Assembly (NCBI GenBank): GCA_902769255.1
Contig: CACXOM010000009.1
Span: 1 to 56,942, forward strand
Length of the DNA stretch: 56,942 bases
Direction: 5' to 3'
Source: Oscillospiraceae bacterium
GTDB taxonomy: Bacteria; Bacillota; Clostridia; Oscillospirales; Acutalibacteraceae
In this document: positions 9,171 to 16,336 of the stretch, piece after piece
Numbering within the stretch: position 1 is the first letter of the stretch
Layout of the letters: each line of letters begins with the position of its first letter
Notes under the pieces: generated by a model
The model's input: the letters and a program-made list of their open reading frames with translations, nothing else
Database searches by the model: none
What the model was told of the DNA's origin: nothing
Made by a program: the position numbers and the translations under genes

Positions 9171-9725
9171 TTATTTGCAAATAGGTTTTAGGCGGATTGC
9201 AACGATTATTGCGATAACCGCTTTTAAAACATCAAAAGGAATAAAAGGTAAAACGCAAAGGCTTAATGCGGAAAAAATGCCAATGTTACTGCCTTTTGCA
9301 CTCATTACAATCATAAAATGCACGGTGCCGATAAAATAACAAATAATTATTGCTAACACACACCCTAAAAATGCCCAAGCGATTTTTTTAACCGATTTTT
9401 TAAGATTTTTTGAAAATAAAGCAATAAGCGGTACCATTAAAAGATAAGAATAAATGTAACCGCCCGTTGGCCCTGCCAAAACACCGAAACCGCCGTTCAT
9501 ACCAGAAAAAACGGGTAAACCCACAGCGCCTAAAAGAATAAAAACTGCCGCTGAAATTTCGCCTCTTTTTAAGCCTAAAATCAAAGCAGTAACCATTATT
9601 CCGAAAGTCGAAAGCGTTATAGGAACCGCACCAATTGGAATTGTTATTATGCTGCAAACACAGCAAACCGCTGCAAAAAGCGCACAAAGAATAGTATCTT
9701 TTACATTAATTTTTCCCTTTACCAT
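9171..9725 (-). CDS. bioY: BioY, biotin-binding S component of an ECF transporter
   Basis: A 184-residue membrane protein with about six helices. It carries the BioY signatures PITLSTFGIMV and the glycine-rich stretch around GFGVLAGPTGGYI (about residues 78-90). BioY captures biotin and works with the ECF energising module (EcfA, EcfA', EcfT), which is not in this window. It follows birA by 12 bases on the same transcript, so biotin sensing and uptake are coupled. Controlled by the BirA-like operator at 10739-10771. Confidence 0.95.
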   Translation of the reverse strand: MVKGKINVKDTILCALFAAVCCVCSIITIPIGAVPITLSTFGIMVTALILGLKRGEISAAVFILLGAVGLPVFSGMNGGFGVLAGPTGGYIYSYLLMVPLIALFSKNLKKSVKKIAWAFLGCVLAIIICYFIGTVHFMIVMSAKGSNIGIFSALSLCVLPFIPFDVLKAVIAIIVAIRLKPICK

Positions 9726-9737
9726 TTTTCTCTCCCC

Positions 9738-10700
9738 TTAAAACTTTATGCTAACTTCGCCCGAAAACAGTTTTTCTTGTTCGCCGTTTTCATATTCTAC
9801 TATAAGTCTTGCATTATCATCAATATCAAGTGCTGTCGCTTCACGCTTGCTTTCACCCTTGATAACGGTTATTTTTTTGCCCAAAACGATTGATTTTTGC
9901 TTGTATTCTTCCATAAAATCGCTTTTTTCAAAATTATTATAAATTTTGAAAAAATTGTTTATAATTTCAGCGGTAAATTGCGATTTTAAATCGTTGTCAA
10001 TCTCTTTTTCAAAAACCGTGCCGGCGATATTTTTAATATCATCGGGAAAATCTTTTTTCGGGTGATAAAGATTTACGCCAATACCCAAAACCGCATAGTA
10101 AAGCCCGCCTGTTTCAAAGTCAACCGAAGCTTCGGTTAAAATTCCGCAAACTTTTTTGTTTTCTATAAAAACATCGTTTACCCACTTAATTCCGGCCTTT
10201 TTATTTGTAAATTTTTCAATCGCTTTTAAAACGGCAACCGCCGCCGCTGTTGTAATAAAAAGCGATTTTTCAGCCGAAAAATCAGGGCGAAGCAAAATGC
10301 TTAAATAAAGCCCGCTATTTGGCGAGAAAAAACTGCGCCCGAGTCTGCCTTTTCCTCCTGTTTGGCTTTTTGCAACCGCAACTAAGCCGTCGAGTGCGCC
10401 GTTTTCTGCCTTTTGCTTTAAAAAATTGTTTGTAGAGTCAACTTCTTCAAGCAAAGTTATTTCATTATCAAAATTCAAATACTTTTTAACAGTTTCGGCA
10501 GTAAAACAGTCGGTTTCTTCTAAAAGGCGGTAGCCCTTGTTGGTTACAGCTGATATTTTGTAGCCGTCATCTTTAAGCGATTTTATCGCTTTCCAAACAG
10601 CGTTGCGTGAGCAAAAAAGTTTTTTTGCTAAAATTTCGCCCGAAACGCTTTTATCTTTATTTTCTAAAAGAATTTTTAAAACCTGTTGTTTAATCGTCAT
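9738..10700 (-). CDS. birA: Bifunctional biotin-protein ligase / biotin operon repressor BirA
   Basis: 320 residues from the ATG at 10700 (GGTGAG six bases upstream; a GTG at 10709 lies before that site). N-terminal winged helix (about residues 1-60, with CSRNAVWKAIKSL as recognition helix). The catalytic biotin-ligase domain has SQTGGKGRLGRSFFSP, the biotinyl-AMP loop where many homologues have GRGRRGR. KWVNDV, GILTEA and the C-terminal SH3-like domain follow. It attaches biotin to carboxylases and, as holo-dimer, represses transcription. The upstream operator indicates autoregulation of birA-bioY. Confidence 0.95.
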   Translation of the reverse strand: MTIKQQVLKILLENKDKSVSGEILAKKLFCSRNAVWKAIKSLKDDGYKISAVTNKGYRLLEETDCFTAETVKKYLNFDNEITLLEEVDSTNNFLKQKAENGALDGLVAVAKSQTGGKGRLGRSFFSPNSGLYLSILLRPDFSAEKSLFITTAAAVAVLKAIEKFTNKKAGIKWVNDVFIENKKVCGILTEASVDFETGGLYYAVLGIGVNLYHPKKDFPDDIKNIAGTVFEKEIDNDLKSQFTAEIINNFFKIYNNFEKSDFMEEYKQKSIVLGKKITVIKGESKREATALDIDDNARLIVEYENGEQEKLFSGEVSIKF

Positions 10701-10717
10701 TTCACTCACCGCTTAAT

Positions 10718-10746
10718 AATATAACGCAAGAAAGAGTAATTGTCAA
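10718..10746 (-). promoter_or_regulatory. birA-bioY promoter
   Basis: Minus strand -35 TTGACA, 17-bp spacer, -10 TATATT, ending about 18 bases before the birA ATG. The -35 lies inside one arm of the inverted repeat assigned as the BirA operator. Confidence 0.75.
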
Positions 10747-10771
10747 CCATTAAATTAAATTAGGTGACAAT
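10739..10771. promoter_or_regulatory. BirA operator (biotin box)
   Basis: ATTGTCAACC, 14 bases, GGTGACAAT: an interrupted palindrome matching the known BirA-site layout (TTGTnAACC, a 14-16 base spacer, GGTTnACAA), with one base missing from the second arm. It covers the -35 of birA-bioY, where bound BirA would block RNA polymerase. The divergent SGNH gene promoter begins 10 bases away and could also be affected. Confidence 0.7.
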
Positions 10772-10780
10772 ATATTTTTA

Positions 10781-10808
10781 TTGACTTTAGAAATTTAAAT
10801 TGTATAAT
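10781..10808 (+). promoter_or_regulatory. Promoter for the SGNH hydrolase gene
   Basis: -35 TTGACT, 16-bp spacer, -10 TATAAT, about 40 bases before the ATG at 10850. Confidence 0.7.
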
Positions 10809-10849
10809 TAAATTGAATTAGTTTTACTTTAAAAAAGGGGCGACTATTT

Positions 10850-11491
10850 ATGATTTTTGAAAATAATGAACATATCGTTTTTGCAGGCGATTCTGTTACC
10901 GATATGAACAAAGAGCAGTTTGAAAATATGGGAAGGGGTTATGTAAGAGTTGTTGACAATATGCTTGCCGCTTATTACCCTGAAAAAGCTATAAGGGTTA
11001 CAAATGCTGGTATTTCGGGCAACACAAGCAGAGATTTACTTAACCGCTTTGAAAAAGATGTTTTAAAACTTAATCCCGATTATGTAAGCATTTGTATAGG
11101 AATTAATGATGTTTGGCGTCAGTTTGACAACCCTGCAGGCAGAATTTTTGCGGTTGAGATTGATGAATATGAAAGCAACCTCGAAAAAATGATAACTTCT
11201 ATAAATAAAAAAGTTAAAAAAGTTTTTATTATGAGCCCTTATTATATGGAGCCGAACAAGCAAGATTTAATGCGTGCAAGAATGGACGAATACGGCGCAG
11301 TTTGCAAAAAGCTTGCCGAAAAATACGATTGCGAGTTTATTGATTTGCAAAAAATGTTTAACAACTATTTTAAATACAAACACTCTTCTTTTATCGCTTG
11401 GGACAGAGTGCACCCAAATTTAGTCGGCGCAACGCTTATTGCAAAAGAATTTTTATCGCACTGCGGTTTTGACCCTTTACATAGTTATTAA
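10850..11491 (+). CDS. Cytoplasmic SGNH/GDSL-family esterase
   Basis: 213 residues with all four SGNH blocks: GDSVT (catalytic Ser, about residue 15), NAGISGN (oxyanion Gly/Asn), GINDVW and DRVHPN (catalytic Asp/His near residue 183). There is no signal peptide, so it probably deacetylates imported oligosaccharides or another small acetyl ester in the cytoplasm. The closest relatives by motif are rhamnogalacturonan/xylan acetylesterase-like lipolytic proteins; the exact substrate is not inferable. Its ATG has AAGGGGCG upstream. Monocistronic with its own terminator. Confidence 0.88.
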   Translation: MIFENNEHIVFAGDSVTDMNKEQFENMGRGYVRVVDNMLAAYYPEKAIRVTNAGISGNTSRDLLNRFEKDVLKLNPDYVSICIGINDVWRQFDNPAGRIFAVEIDEYESNLEKMITSINKKVKKVFIMSPYYMEPNKQDLMRARMDEYGAVCKKLAEKYDCEFIDLQKMFNNYFKYKHSSFIAWDRVHPNLVGATLIAKEFLSHCGFDPLHSY

Positions 11492-11499
11492 TGCAAGAA

Positions 11500-11538
11500 A
11501 AAATTTCCCCTTTTTGTTAAAAAACAAAAAGGGGTTTG
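11500..11538. terminator. Bidirectional terminator
   Basis: Core stem CCCCTTTTTGTT (11507-11518) paired with AACAAAAAGGGG (11523-11534), flanked by A-rich and T-rich runs. It lies between the SGNH gene and the convergent chimeric gene. Confidence 0.8.
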
Positions 11539-11539
11539 T

Positions 11540-12172
11540 TTATTTTGTTATAGGGTAAAGTTGAATAGTATTACCGCCGTCTAAAACCAATTCTGCACCT
11601 GTTGTGTTTCTTGCGTGTTGAGCGAAATACCATACCGCTTCTCTTACTGCCGCTACACATTTCAACGCTTTTTCAAGTTCTTTATTTGAAATATTAAGAT
11701 AGTTTTTGCCAAAAGGGTCCCATTTCATTGCGGTAACACCTCGTTTTACCGCAATTTTTGCTTGTTTTGCAAATTCTTCGGGTTCTTTTGCGCCTGCAAA
11801 CCAGCCATTTACATAAATTCTCACTTTATCGTTTATTTTTCCGCCGAGAAGTTGATAAACTGGAACATTAAGGCTTTTACCCAAAATATCCCAAAGCGCA
11901 GTTTCAACTGCCGATAAAGCCGACATTAAAACCGGACCGCCTCGCCAATAAGCATCACGATAAATATTGTGCCAATGTTTTTCAATATCAAGCGGATTTT
12001 TGCCTATCAGATATTCTTTTATATGCTCGACTGCACCGATTAAGGCGTTTTCTTTATATTCGAGCGTTGCTTCGCCCACACCGCTTATACCTTCATCTGT
12101 ATAAACTTTTACAAACACCCAATTTGTTCTAAAACAGTCAACAGCAAAAGTTTTTATATCGGTAACTTTCAT
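11540..12172 (-). pseudogene. Chimera: sugar-acid dehydratase N-terminus fused to SDR C-terminus
   Basis: Residues 1-about 180 are the capping domain and first barrel strands of an enolase-superfamily dehydratase of the galactonate dehydratase type (LSAVETALWDILGK, the catalytic-lysine region AMKWDPFG). The remaining 30 residues, from about VWYFAQHARN through TGAELVLDGG, are instead the C-terminal end of a short-chain dehydrogenase/reductase. The joint is at about 11617-11625, where both families can read EAV. The dehydratase metal ligands and catalytic His are absent, as are the SDR nucleotide-binding and catalytic parts, so neither activity should remain. The ATG has GGAGGGAG and a promoter. 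It probably arose by deletion between two neighbouring catabolic genes, unless the assembly is wrong. Confidence 0.8.
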
Positions 12173-12189
12173 TTTTCTCCCTCCGAGTA

Positions 12190-12217
12190 TTGACTTTTGT
12201 TGTGTTTAGTGTATAAT
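12190..12217 (+). promoter_or_regulatory. Promoter for the AraC-family gene
   Basis: -35 TTGACT, 16-bp spacer, -10 TATAAT, about 70 bases before the start at 12286. Its -10 overlaps the -10 of the opposite promoter. Confidence 0.65.
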
Positions 12218-12241
12218 ATATTTTATCAAAAAACTATACAA
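12213..12241 (-). promoter_or_regulatory. Promoter for the chimeric dehydratase gene
   Basis: Minus strand -35 TTGTAT, 17-bp spacer, -10 TATTAT. Its -10 (12213-12218) almost coincides with that of the divergent AraC-gene promoter (12212-12217). Confidence 0.55.
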
Positions 12242-12285
12242 TTCTTACTGATTTTATTAGAAATCTTATTATTTTGGTGAATTTT

Positions 12286-13095
12286 ATGAAAATTGTTTTA
12301 CCTGAAATTGTTGCAATAGGAATTTTTAATTCAAGTTTGATTATTAGCGATAATGTTGTTACAAAAAACAGAAAAACGGCTATGTTTGAAATTGAAATAC
12401 CTATTGAAGACGGCGGAATTTCTTTTATTGAAGAACAAAGTATGCCGATAAAGTCGAATATTATAATTTGCGTAAAGCCGGGGCAAAACCGCCACACCAA
12501 AACACCTTTTAAGTGTTATTATATTCATATGATACTAAACGAGGGTGCGCTTTATGAAAAACTAATGGAATTGCCCGATTTCATTTTGACCGATAAGTAT
12601 AATAAATATTGTGAGATTTTCAAAAGCCTTTGCTTGCATTACGATTCGGCACTTGAAAATGACGATATTGCTTTGCAAAGTTTAATTTTAGAATTATCTT
12701 ATTCTTTAATAAACGAATCGCAGAAAATGCAACATTTGCAAAACGCAAAATACAGCAACAAAAAAACAATTGAAAAAGTAATAGAATATATAAATAATAA
12801 TCTCACCGAAGATTTATCGTTGAATAAAGTTGCAAGTTACGCTGGGTTTAGTGCCGTTTATTTTCATAACTGTTTTAAAACCGCAACAGGCAAAACATTG
12901 CGTGAATATGTTGAAGAACAACGAATAAAAAAAGCGGTAAATATTTTGATTTCGACTGACTCAACTCTAACCGATGTCGCTTATGAATGTGGTTTTTCAT
13001 CGCAAAGTTATTTTAGCCTTGCTTTTAAACGCCGAATGAAAATGACACCAAGAGAATATGTAAAAGAAGTTATAAAACGCTACGAAGAGGAATAA
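12286..13095 (+). CDS. AraC/XylS-family transcriptional regulator
   Basis: 269 residues from the ATG at 12286 (GGTGA five bases upstream). The N-terminal half is a poorly conserved, probably cupin-like sensor. The C-terminal 100 residues hold two helix-turn-helix motifs: DLSLNKVASYAGFSAVYFHN, then TLTDVAYECGFSSQSYFSLA ending in FKRRMKMTPREY, the classic AraC signature. It is divergent from the broken dehydratase gene and most likely once controlled the sugar-acid pathway that gene belonged to. With its target gone it may be an orphan, or act elsewhere. Confidence 0.92.
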   Translation: MKIVLPEIVAIGIFNSSLIISDNVVTKNRKTAMFEIEIPIEDGGISFIEEQSMPIKSNIIICVKPGQNRHTKTPFKCYYIHMILNEGALYEKLMELPDFILTDKYNKYCEIFKSLCLHYDSALENDDIALQSLILELSYSLINESQKMQHLQNAKYSNKKTIEKVIEYINNNLTEDLSLNKVASYAGFSAVYFHNCFKTATGKTLREYVEEQRIKKAVNILISTDSTLTDVAYECGFSSQSYFSLAFKRRMKMTPREYVKEVIKRYEEE

Positions 13096-13131
13096 AAAAA
13101 GTCTCAGAGTTAAAAAACTCTGAGGCTTTTT
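13096..13131. terminator. Bidirectional terminator between araC-type gene and argS
   Basis: An 11-bp stem (13101-13111 with 13116-13126, one G-T pair), an AAAA loop, an A7 run on the left and TTTTT on the right. Confidence 0.85.
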
Positions 13132-13143
13132 AAATCGCTAAAA

Positions 13144-14832
13144 TTACATTTGCTCTGGGGCTGTTATTTTCAATAAATCAAGCACATTTTTAATAACTGT
13201 TTTTGTTGCAATGCAAAGGTTAAGTCGAGCGTTACGCAAATCTTCTTCAGCACTTTTTACAGGGCAAGCGTTATAAAACTTGTGGAAAAGCGTTGCAAGT
13301 GTTACAGCGTAACGGGTAATTACAGAAGGGTTATATTCCTTTGCCGAATTAATAATTTCGCCTGTATAAGCGGCAATATGACGAATAAGCTCACGCTCTT
13401 CGGCGGTGTTTAAACAATCTAAATCTTTTGCCGAAAGTTCTTTTGGCTCAATGCCCTGTGCCTTTAAATTGCGAAGAATTGAGCAAATTCTTGCGTGCGC
13501 ATACTGCACATAATAAACAGGGTTTTTAGAATCTTCGCTGACTGCCAAATCAATATCAAACTCAAGGTGCGAGTTAGGCTCTCTTAAATTAAAGAAAAGT
13601 CTTGCCGCATCAATCGGCACTTCTTCTAAAAGCGTTGCAAGCGTAATTGCTTTACCCGAACGCTTTGAAAGTTTATAAGTTTCGCCGTTTTTAACAAGTC
13701 GAACCATCTGCATAATAAGCATTTCGAGTCGGTCGGGGTCAACGCCGAGCGCCTGCATTGCGGCTTTCATTCTCGGAATATAGCCGTGGTGGTCGGCACC
13801 CAAAACATCAATCGCCTTGTCAAATTTACGGGTAACCAATTTGTCATAATGATAAGCAATATCAGGCACAAAATAGGTCGGAATACCATTATCTCTAATC
13901 AAAACACGGTCTTTTTCATCGCCAAAATCGGTCGATTTGAACCACAAAGCGCCGTCTTTTTCAAAAGTATGACCGCTTTTAACAAGTTTTTCAACAATTT
14001 CTTTAACCGCACCCGAATTGTGAAGTTCCGATTCGTGATACCAACGGTCATAAGTAATTCTGTAAGTTGCAAGGTCATCTTTTAATTTTTGAATATTTTT
14101 CGGCAAAGCAAAATCGCAAAGAGCCTGTCGGCGTTCTTCGCTTGTTGTGTTTACAAATTTATCGCCGTATTTTTCGCAAAACGCTTTTGCGTGCTCTACA
14201 ATATCTTCACCGAAATATGCGTCTTCGGGCATTTCAATCGAACTGTCAAAAAGTTGCAAATATCTTGTTTCAAGCGAGGTTTTGAATTTTTCAATCTGGT
14301 TTCCTGCATCATTTACATAAAACTCACGAGAAGCCTTGTAACCTGCGGCATTTAAAACCGAAGCCAAACAGTCGCCCAAAGCACCGCCTCTTGCGTTGCC
14401 TATATGCATAGGGCCGGTAGGGTTTGCCGAAACAAACTCAACCAAAATGCTTTCACCCTTGCCAAAATCTGATTTACCGTAATCTTCGCCTTTTTGCGCA
14501 ACATCTATTAAAATATCGCTGTAATAGCGGTCGCAAAGGGTGATATTAATAAACCCCGGGCCTGCTATTTCAACCGATTTTATATAGGTGTTTTCGGTAT
14601 TTAAATTTTTAACAATCGCTTCGGCAATCATTCTCGGCGCGCATTTAAACGCTTTTGCGCCAACCATTGCGGCGTTTACCGCATAGTCGCCGTGCGAGCG
14701 GTCGTTAGGAATTTCAACTTTAAATTCTGGAATTTGCGCTTCTATAAGTTCACCGTTTTTTTGCGCTGTAATAATTGCATCTTTTACAGTTTCTATTATT
14801 TGCTCTTCAACCTGCATTACCTTTGTTGACAT
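13144..14832 (-). CDS. argS: Arginyl-tRNA synthetase
   Basis: A complete class I synthetase of 562 residues. It has the N-terminal Add-1 domain (residues 1-about 110), the HIGH-type motif HIGNARGG, the KMSKS-type motif KLSKRSG and the C-terminal DALR anticodon-binding domain (YVQYAHARICSILRN onward). It charges tRNA-Arg in the cytoplasm. It follows the YwiB-like gene by about 30 bases; that pairing is also known in Bacillus. The start at 14832 has only a distant GGAG; a second in-frame ATG at 14817 is possible. Confidence 0.97.
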   Translation of the reverse strand: MSTKVMQVEEQIIETVKDAIITAQKNGELIEAQIPEFKVEIPNDRSHGDYAVNAAMVGAKAFKCAPRMIAEAIVKNLNTENTYIKSVEIAGPGFINITLCDRYYSDILIDVAQKGEDYGKSDFGKGESILVEFVSANPTGPMHIGNARGGALGDCLASVLNAAGYKASREFYVNDAGNQIEKFKTSLETRYLQLFDSSIEMPEDAYFGEDIVEHAKAFCEKYGDKFVNTTSEERRQALCDFALPKNIQKLKDDLATYRITYDRWYHESELHNSGAVKEIVEKLVKSGHTFEKDGALWFKSTDFGDEKDRVLIRDNGIPTYFVPDIAYHYDKLVTRKFDKAIDVLGADHHGYIPRMKAAMQALGVDPDRLEMLIMQMVRLVKNGETYKLSKRSGKAITLATLLEEVPIDAARLFFNLREPNSHLEFDIDLAVSEDSKNPVYYVQYAHARICSILRNLKAQGIEPKELSAKDLDCLNTAEERELIRHIAAYTGEIINSAKEYNPSVITRYAVTLATLFHKFYNACPVKSAEEDLRNARLNLCIATKTVIKNVLDLLKITAPEQM

Positions 14833-14861
14833 ATTTCTTAAATTTCTCCAATCTATATTTA

Positions 14862-15251
14862 TTAAAATGTAAATTCAACTTCAACTTCAAAATCGGTCGG
14901 CTCGTCAGACAAATCCGGCAAACAGTAGTGTGCCGAAAGACTTCCGCCCGTTTTGTGCGTTAAAAATTCCGCCTTTTTACCTATAACGGTAAAAGTATTT
15001 TCCTCTCCCATAATTCCGAGCATTTTTTCGCCTTGTGAAACAGGAATTTTAAGCGAATAAAGCGAACTTGTTCGAGAAAGCATAATTCTATTCTCGGTTA
15101 TAATAAAAGAAGTTTTAACATTCTCGCTGTCGGTAAAGGTTATAAGAGTTTTTTCGTCTTTTCTTTTAAAACTTCCTTCACCTTTAATAACGCTTACGGG
15201 ATTTGAAGAAGAAATTGTAGTTATTTTCAGTTTAATTTTCTTGTTTTCCAT
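14862..15251 (-). CDS. DUF1934 / YwiB-like beta-barrel protein
   Basis: 129 residues from ATG 15251 (a TTG at 15260 is in frame). Small, soluble and beta-rich, with the composition and gene position of the YwiB/DUF1934 family, a calycin-like barrel of unknown function typically encoded beside argS in Firmicutes. Its start overlaps the murI stop by 20 bases, implying translational coupling. The family assignment rests on length, context and a remembered sequence pattern. Confidence 0.75.
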   Translation of the reverse strand: MENKKIKLKITTISSSNPVSVIKGEGSFKRKDEKTLITFTDSENVKTSFIITENRIMLSRTSSLYSLKIPVSQGEKMLGIMGEENTFTVIGKKAEFLTHKTGGSLSAHYCLPDLSDEPTDFEVEVEFTF

Positions 15252-16059
15252 AGTTTTCAATTTTAATTTGCTTTGCGTTTAAATTACTATCGGTATTCAA
15301 AAACAGTTTTGCGGTTTTTAAAAAGCCGTCAGGCGTGTCAGAAACAAAAAATTCTCGTTTTGGTTCTTGTTCGCTTTCGTTTAACATATTATTATCTTTA
15401 AGATACTTCGCCGCTTGTTTTGCGCATGCACCGCCTGAACTTATAAGAGTAACATTTTCACCCATAACCTTGCCGATTATCGCAGAAATAAGCGGAAAAT
15501 GAGTGCAACCTAAAATAAGCGTGTCAACCCCTTTTTCCTTAAGCGGTTTTAAATATCTTTCGGCGGTTTTAATTGTAATTTCATCGTTTTCGTCAACCCA
15601 GCCTTCTTCAACAAGCGAAACAAACATTGAACAGGCTTTCGCATAAACTTCAATATCTTTATCAATCGACTGAATAGCCTTTTTGTAAGAACCGCTCGAA
15701 ACTGTGGTTGCTGTGCCGATTACACCGATTTTTTTGTTTTTTGTAGCTAAAACAGCAGCGGCGCAAGCAGGCTTTACAACGCCTAAAAAAGGCACGCCTA
15801 AATCTTTGCCGGTATCAAAAGCGACTGAAGATACTGTTCCGCAAGCGGCAATAACCATTTTAACATCTTTTTCAAGCAAAAATGCTTCATCTTGCCGTGC
15901 ATATTTTAAAATGGTGCTTTTGCTTTTTGTTCCGTAAGGAACTCTGCCTGTATCACCAAAATAAACAATATTCTCATTAGGTACAATATCAAGTAACTCT
16001 TTTACGGCAGAAAGTCCGCCGAGTCCCGAGTCAAAAATACCAATAGGGCGACTGTCCAT
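15232..16059 (-). CDS. murI: Glutamate racemase
   Basis: A 275-residue Asp/Glu racemase that makes D-glutamate for peptidoglycan. N-terminal GIFDSGLGGLSAV and FGDTGRVPYG are diagnostic. The two catalytic cysteines are in IAACGTVSS (about residue 73) and LILGCTHFPL (about residue 184). The first motif reads CGT where the usual form is CNT; from memory this is a common variant in Clostridia. First gene of a murI, ywiB-like, argS transcript. Confidence 0.95.
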   Translation of the reverse strand: MDSRPIGIFDSGLGGLSAVKELLDIVPNENIVYFGDTGRVPYGTKSKSTILKYARQDEAFLLEKDVKMVIAACGTVSSVAFDTGKDLGVPFLGVVKPACAAAVLATKNKKIGVIGTATTVSSGSYKKAIQSIDKDIEVYAKACSMFVSLVEEGWVDENDEITIKTAERYLKPLKEKGVDTLILGCTHFPLISAIIGKVMGENVTLISSGGACAKQAAKYLKDNNMLNESEQEPKREFFVSDTPDGFLKTAKLFLNTDSNLNAKQIKIENYGKQEN

Positions 16060-16095
16060 TAAAAATGCCCCTTTCTAAATTATTCATACAGAATC

Positions 16096-16124
16096 ATTTT
16101 AACATATTATTCTATAACTTTCAA
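16096..16124 (-). promoter_or_regulatory. murI promoter
   Basis: Minus strand -35 TTGAAA, 17-bp spacer, -10 TAAAAT, about 36 bases upstream of the murI ATG. Confidence 0.65.
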
Positions 16125-16244
16125 TGATTTTTTGACTTTTTAATGTTCGCCACCAAAAAAGAATTTTTTATTGGGCAATTTCACTAAAAAATTTTTTTAT
16201 TATTGTTAAAACTATAAAATATGTTGTTTATTTGCCGATTTTTA

Positions 16245-16273
16245 TTGAAATGCCCCCTTAAATATGTTAATAT
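16245..16273 (+). promoter_or_regulatory. Promoter for the 1469-residue surface protein gene
   Basis: -35 TTGAAA, 17-bp spacer, -10 TAATAT, about 65 bases before the ATG at 16337. Between this and the murI promoter (16125-16244) I see only AT-rich non-coding sequence. Confidence 0.6.
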
Positions 16274-16336
16274 ATTATAGCAAGTAACTATATTTATAGT
16301 TCGTAAATTTTTTGTTCTTAAAAAGGAGAGAAGAAG

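Noticed and set aside
15232-16059. Glutamate racemase inactivated because the first Cys motif reads CGT instead of CNT
   Set aside because: The catalytic Cys is present and the rest of the protein is intact; I recall this variant as frequent in Clostridia.
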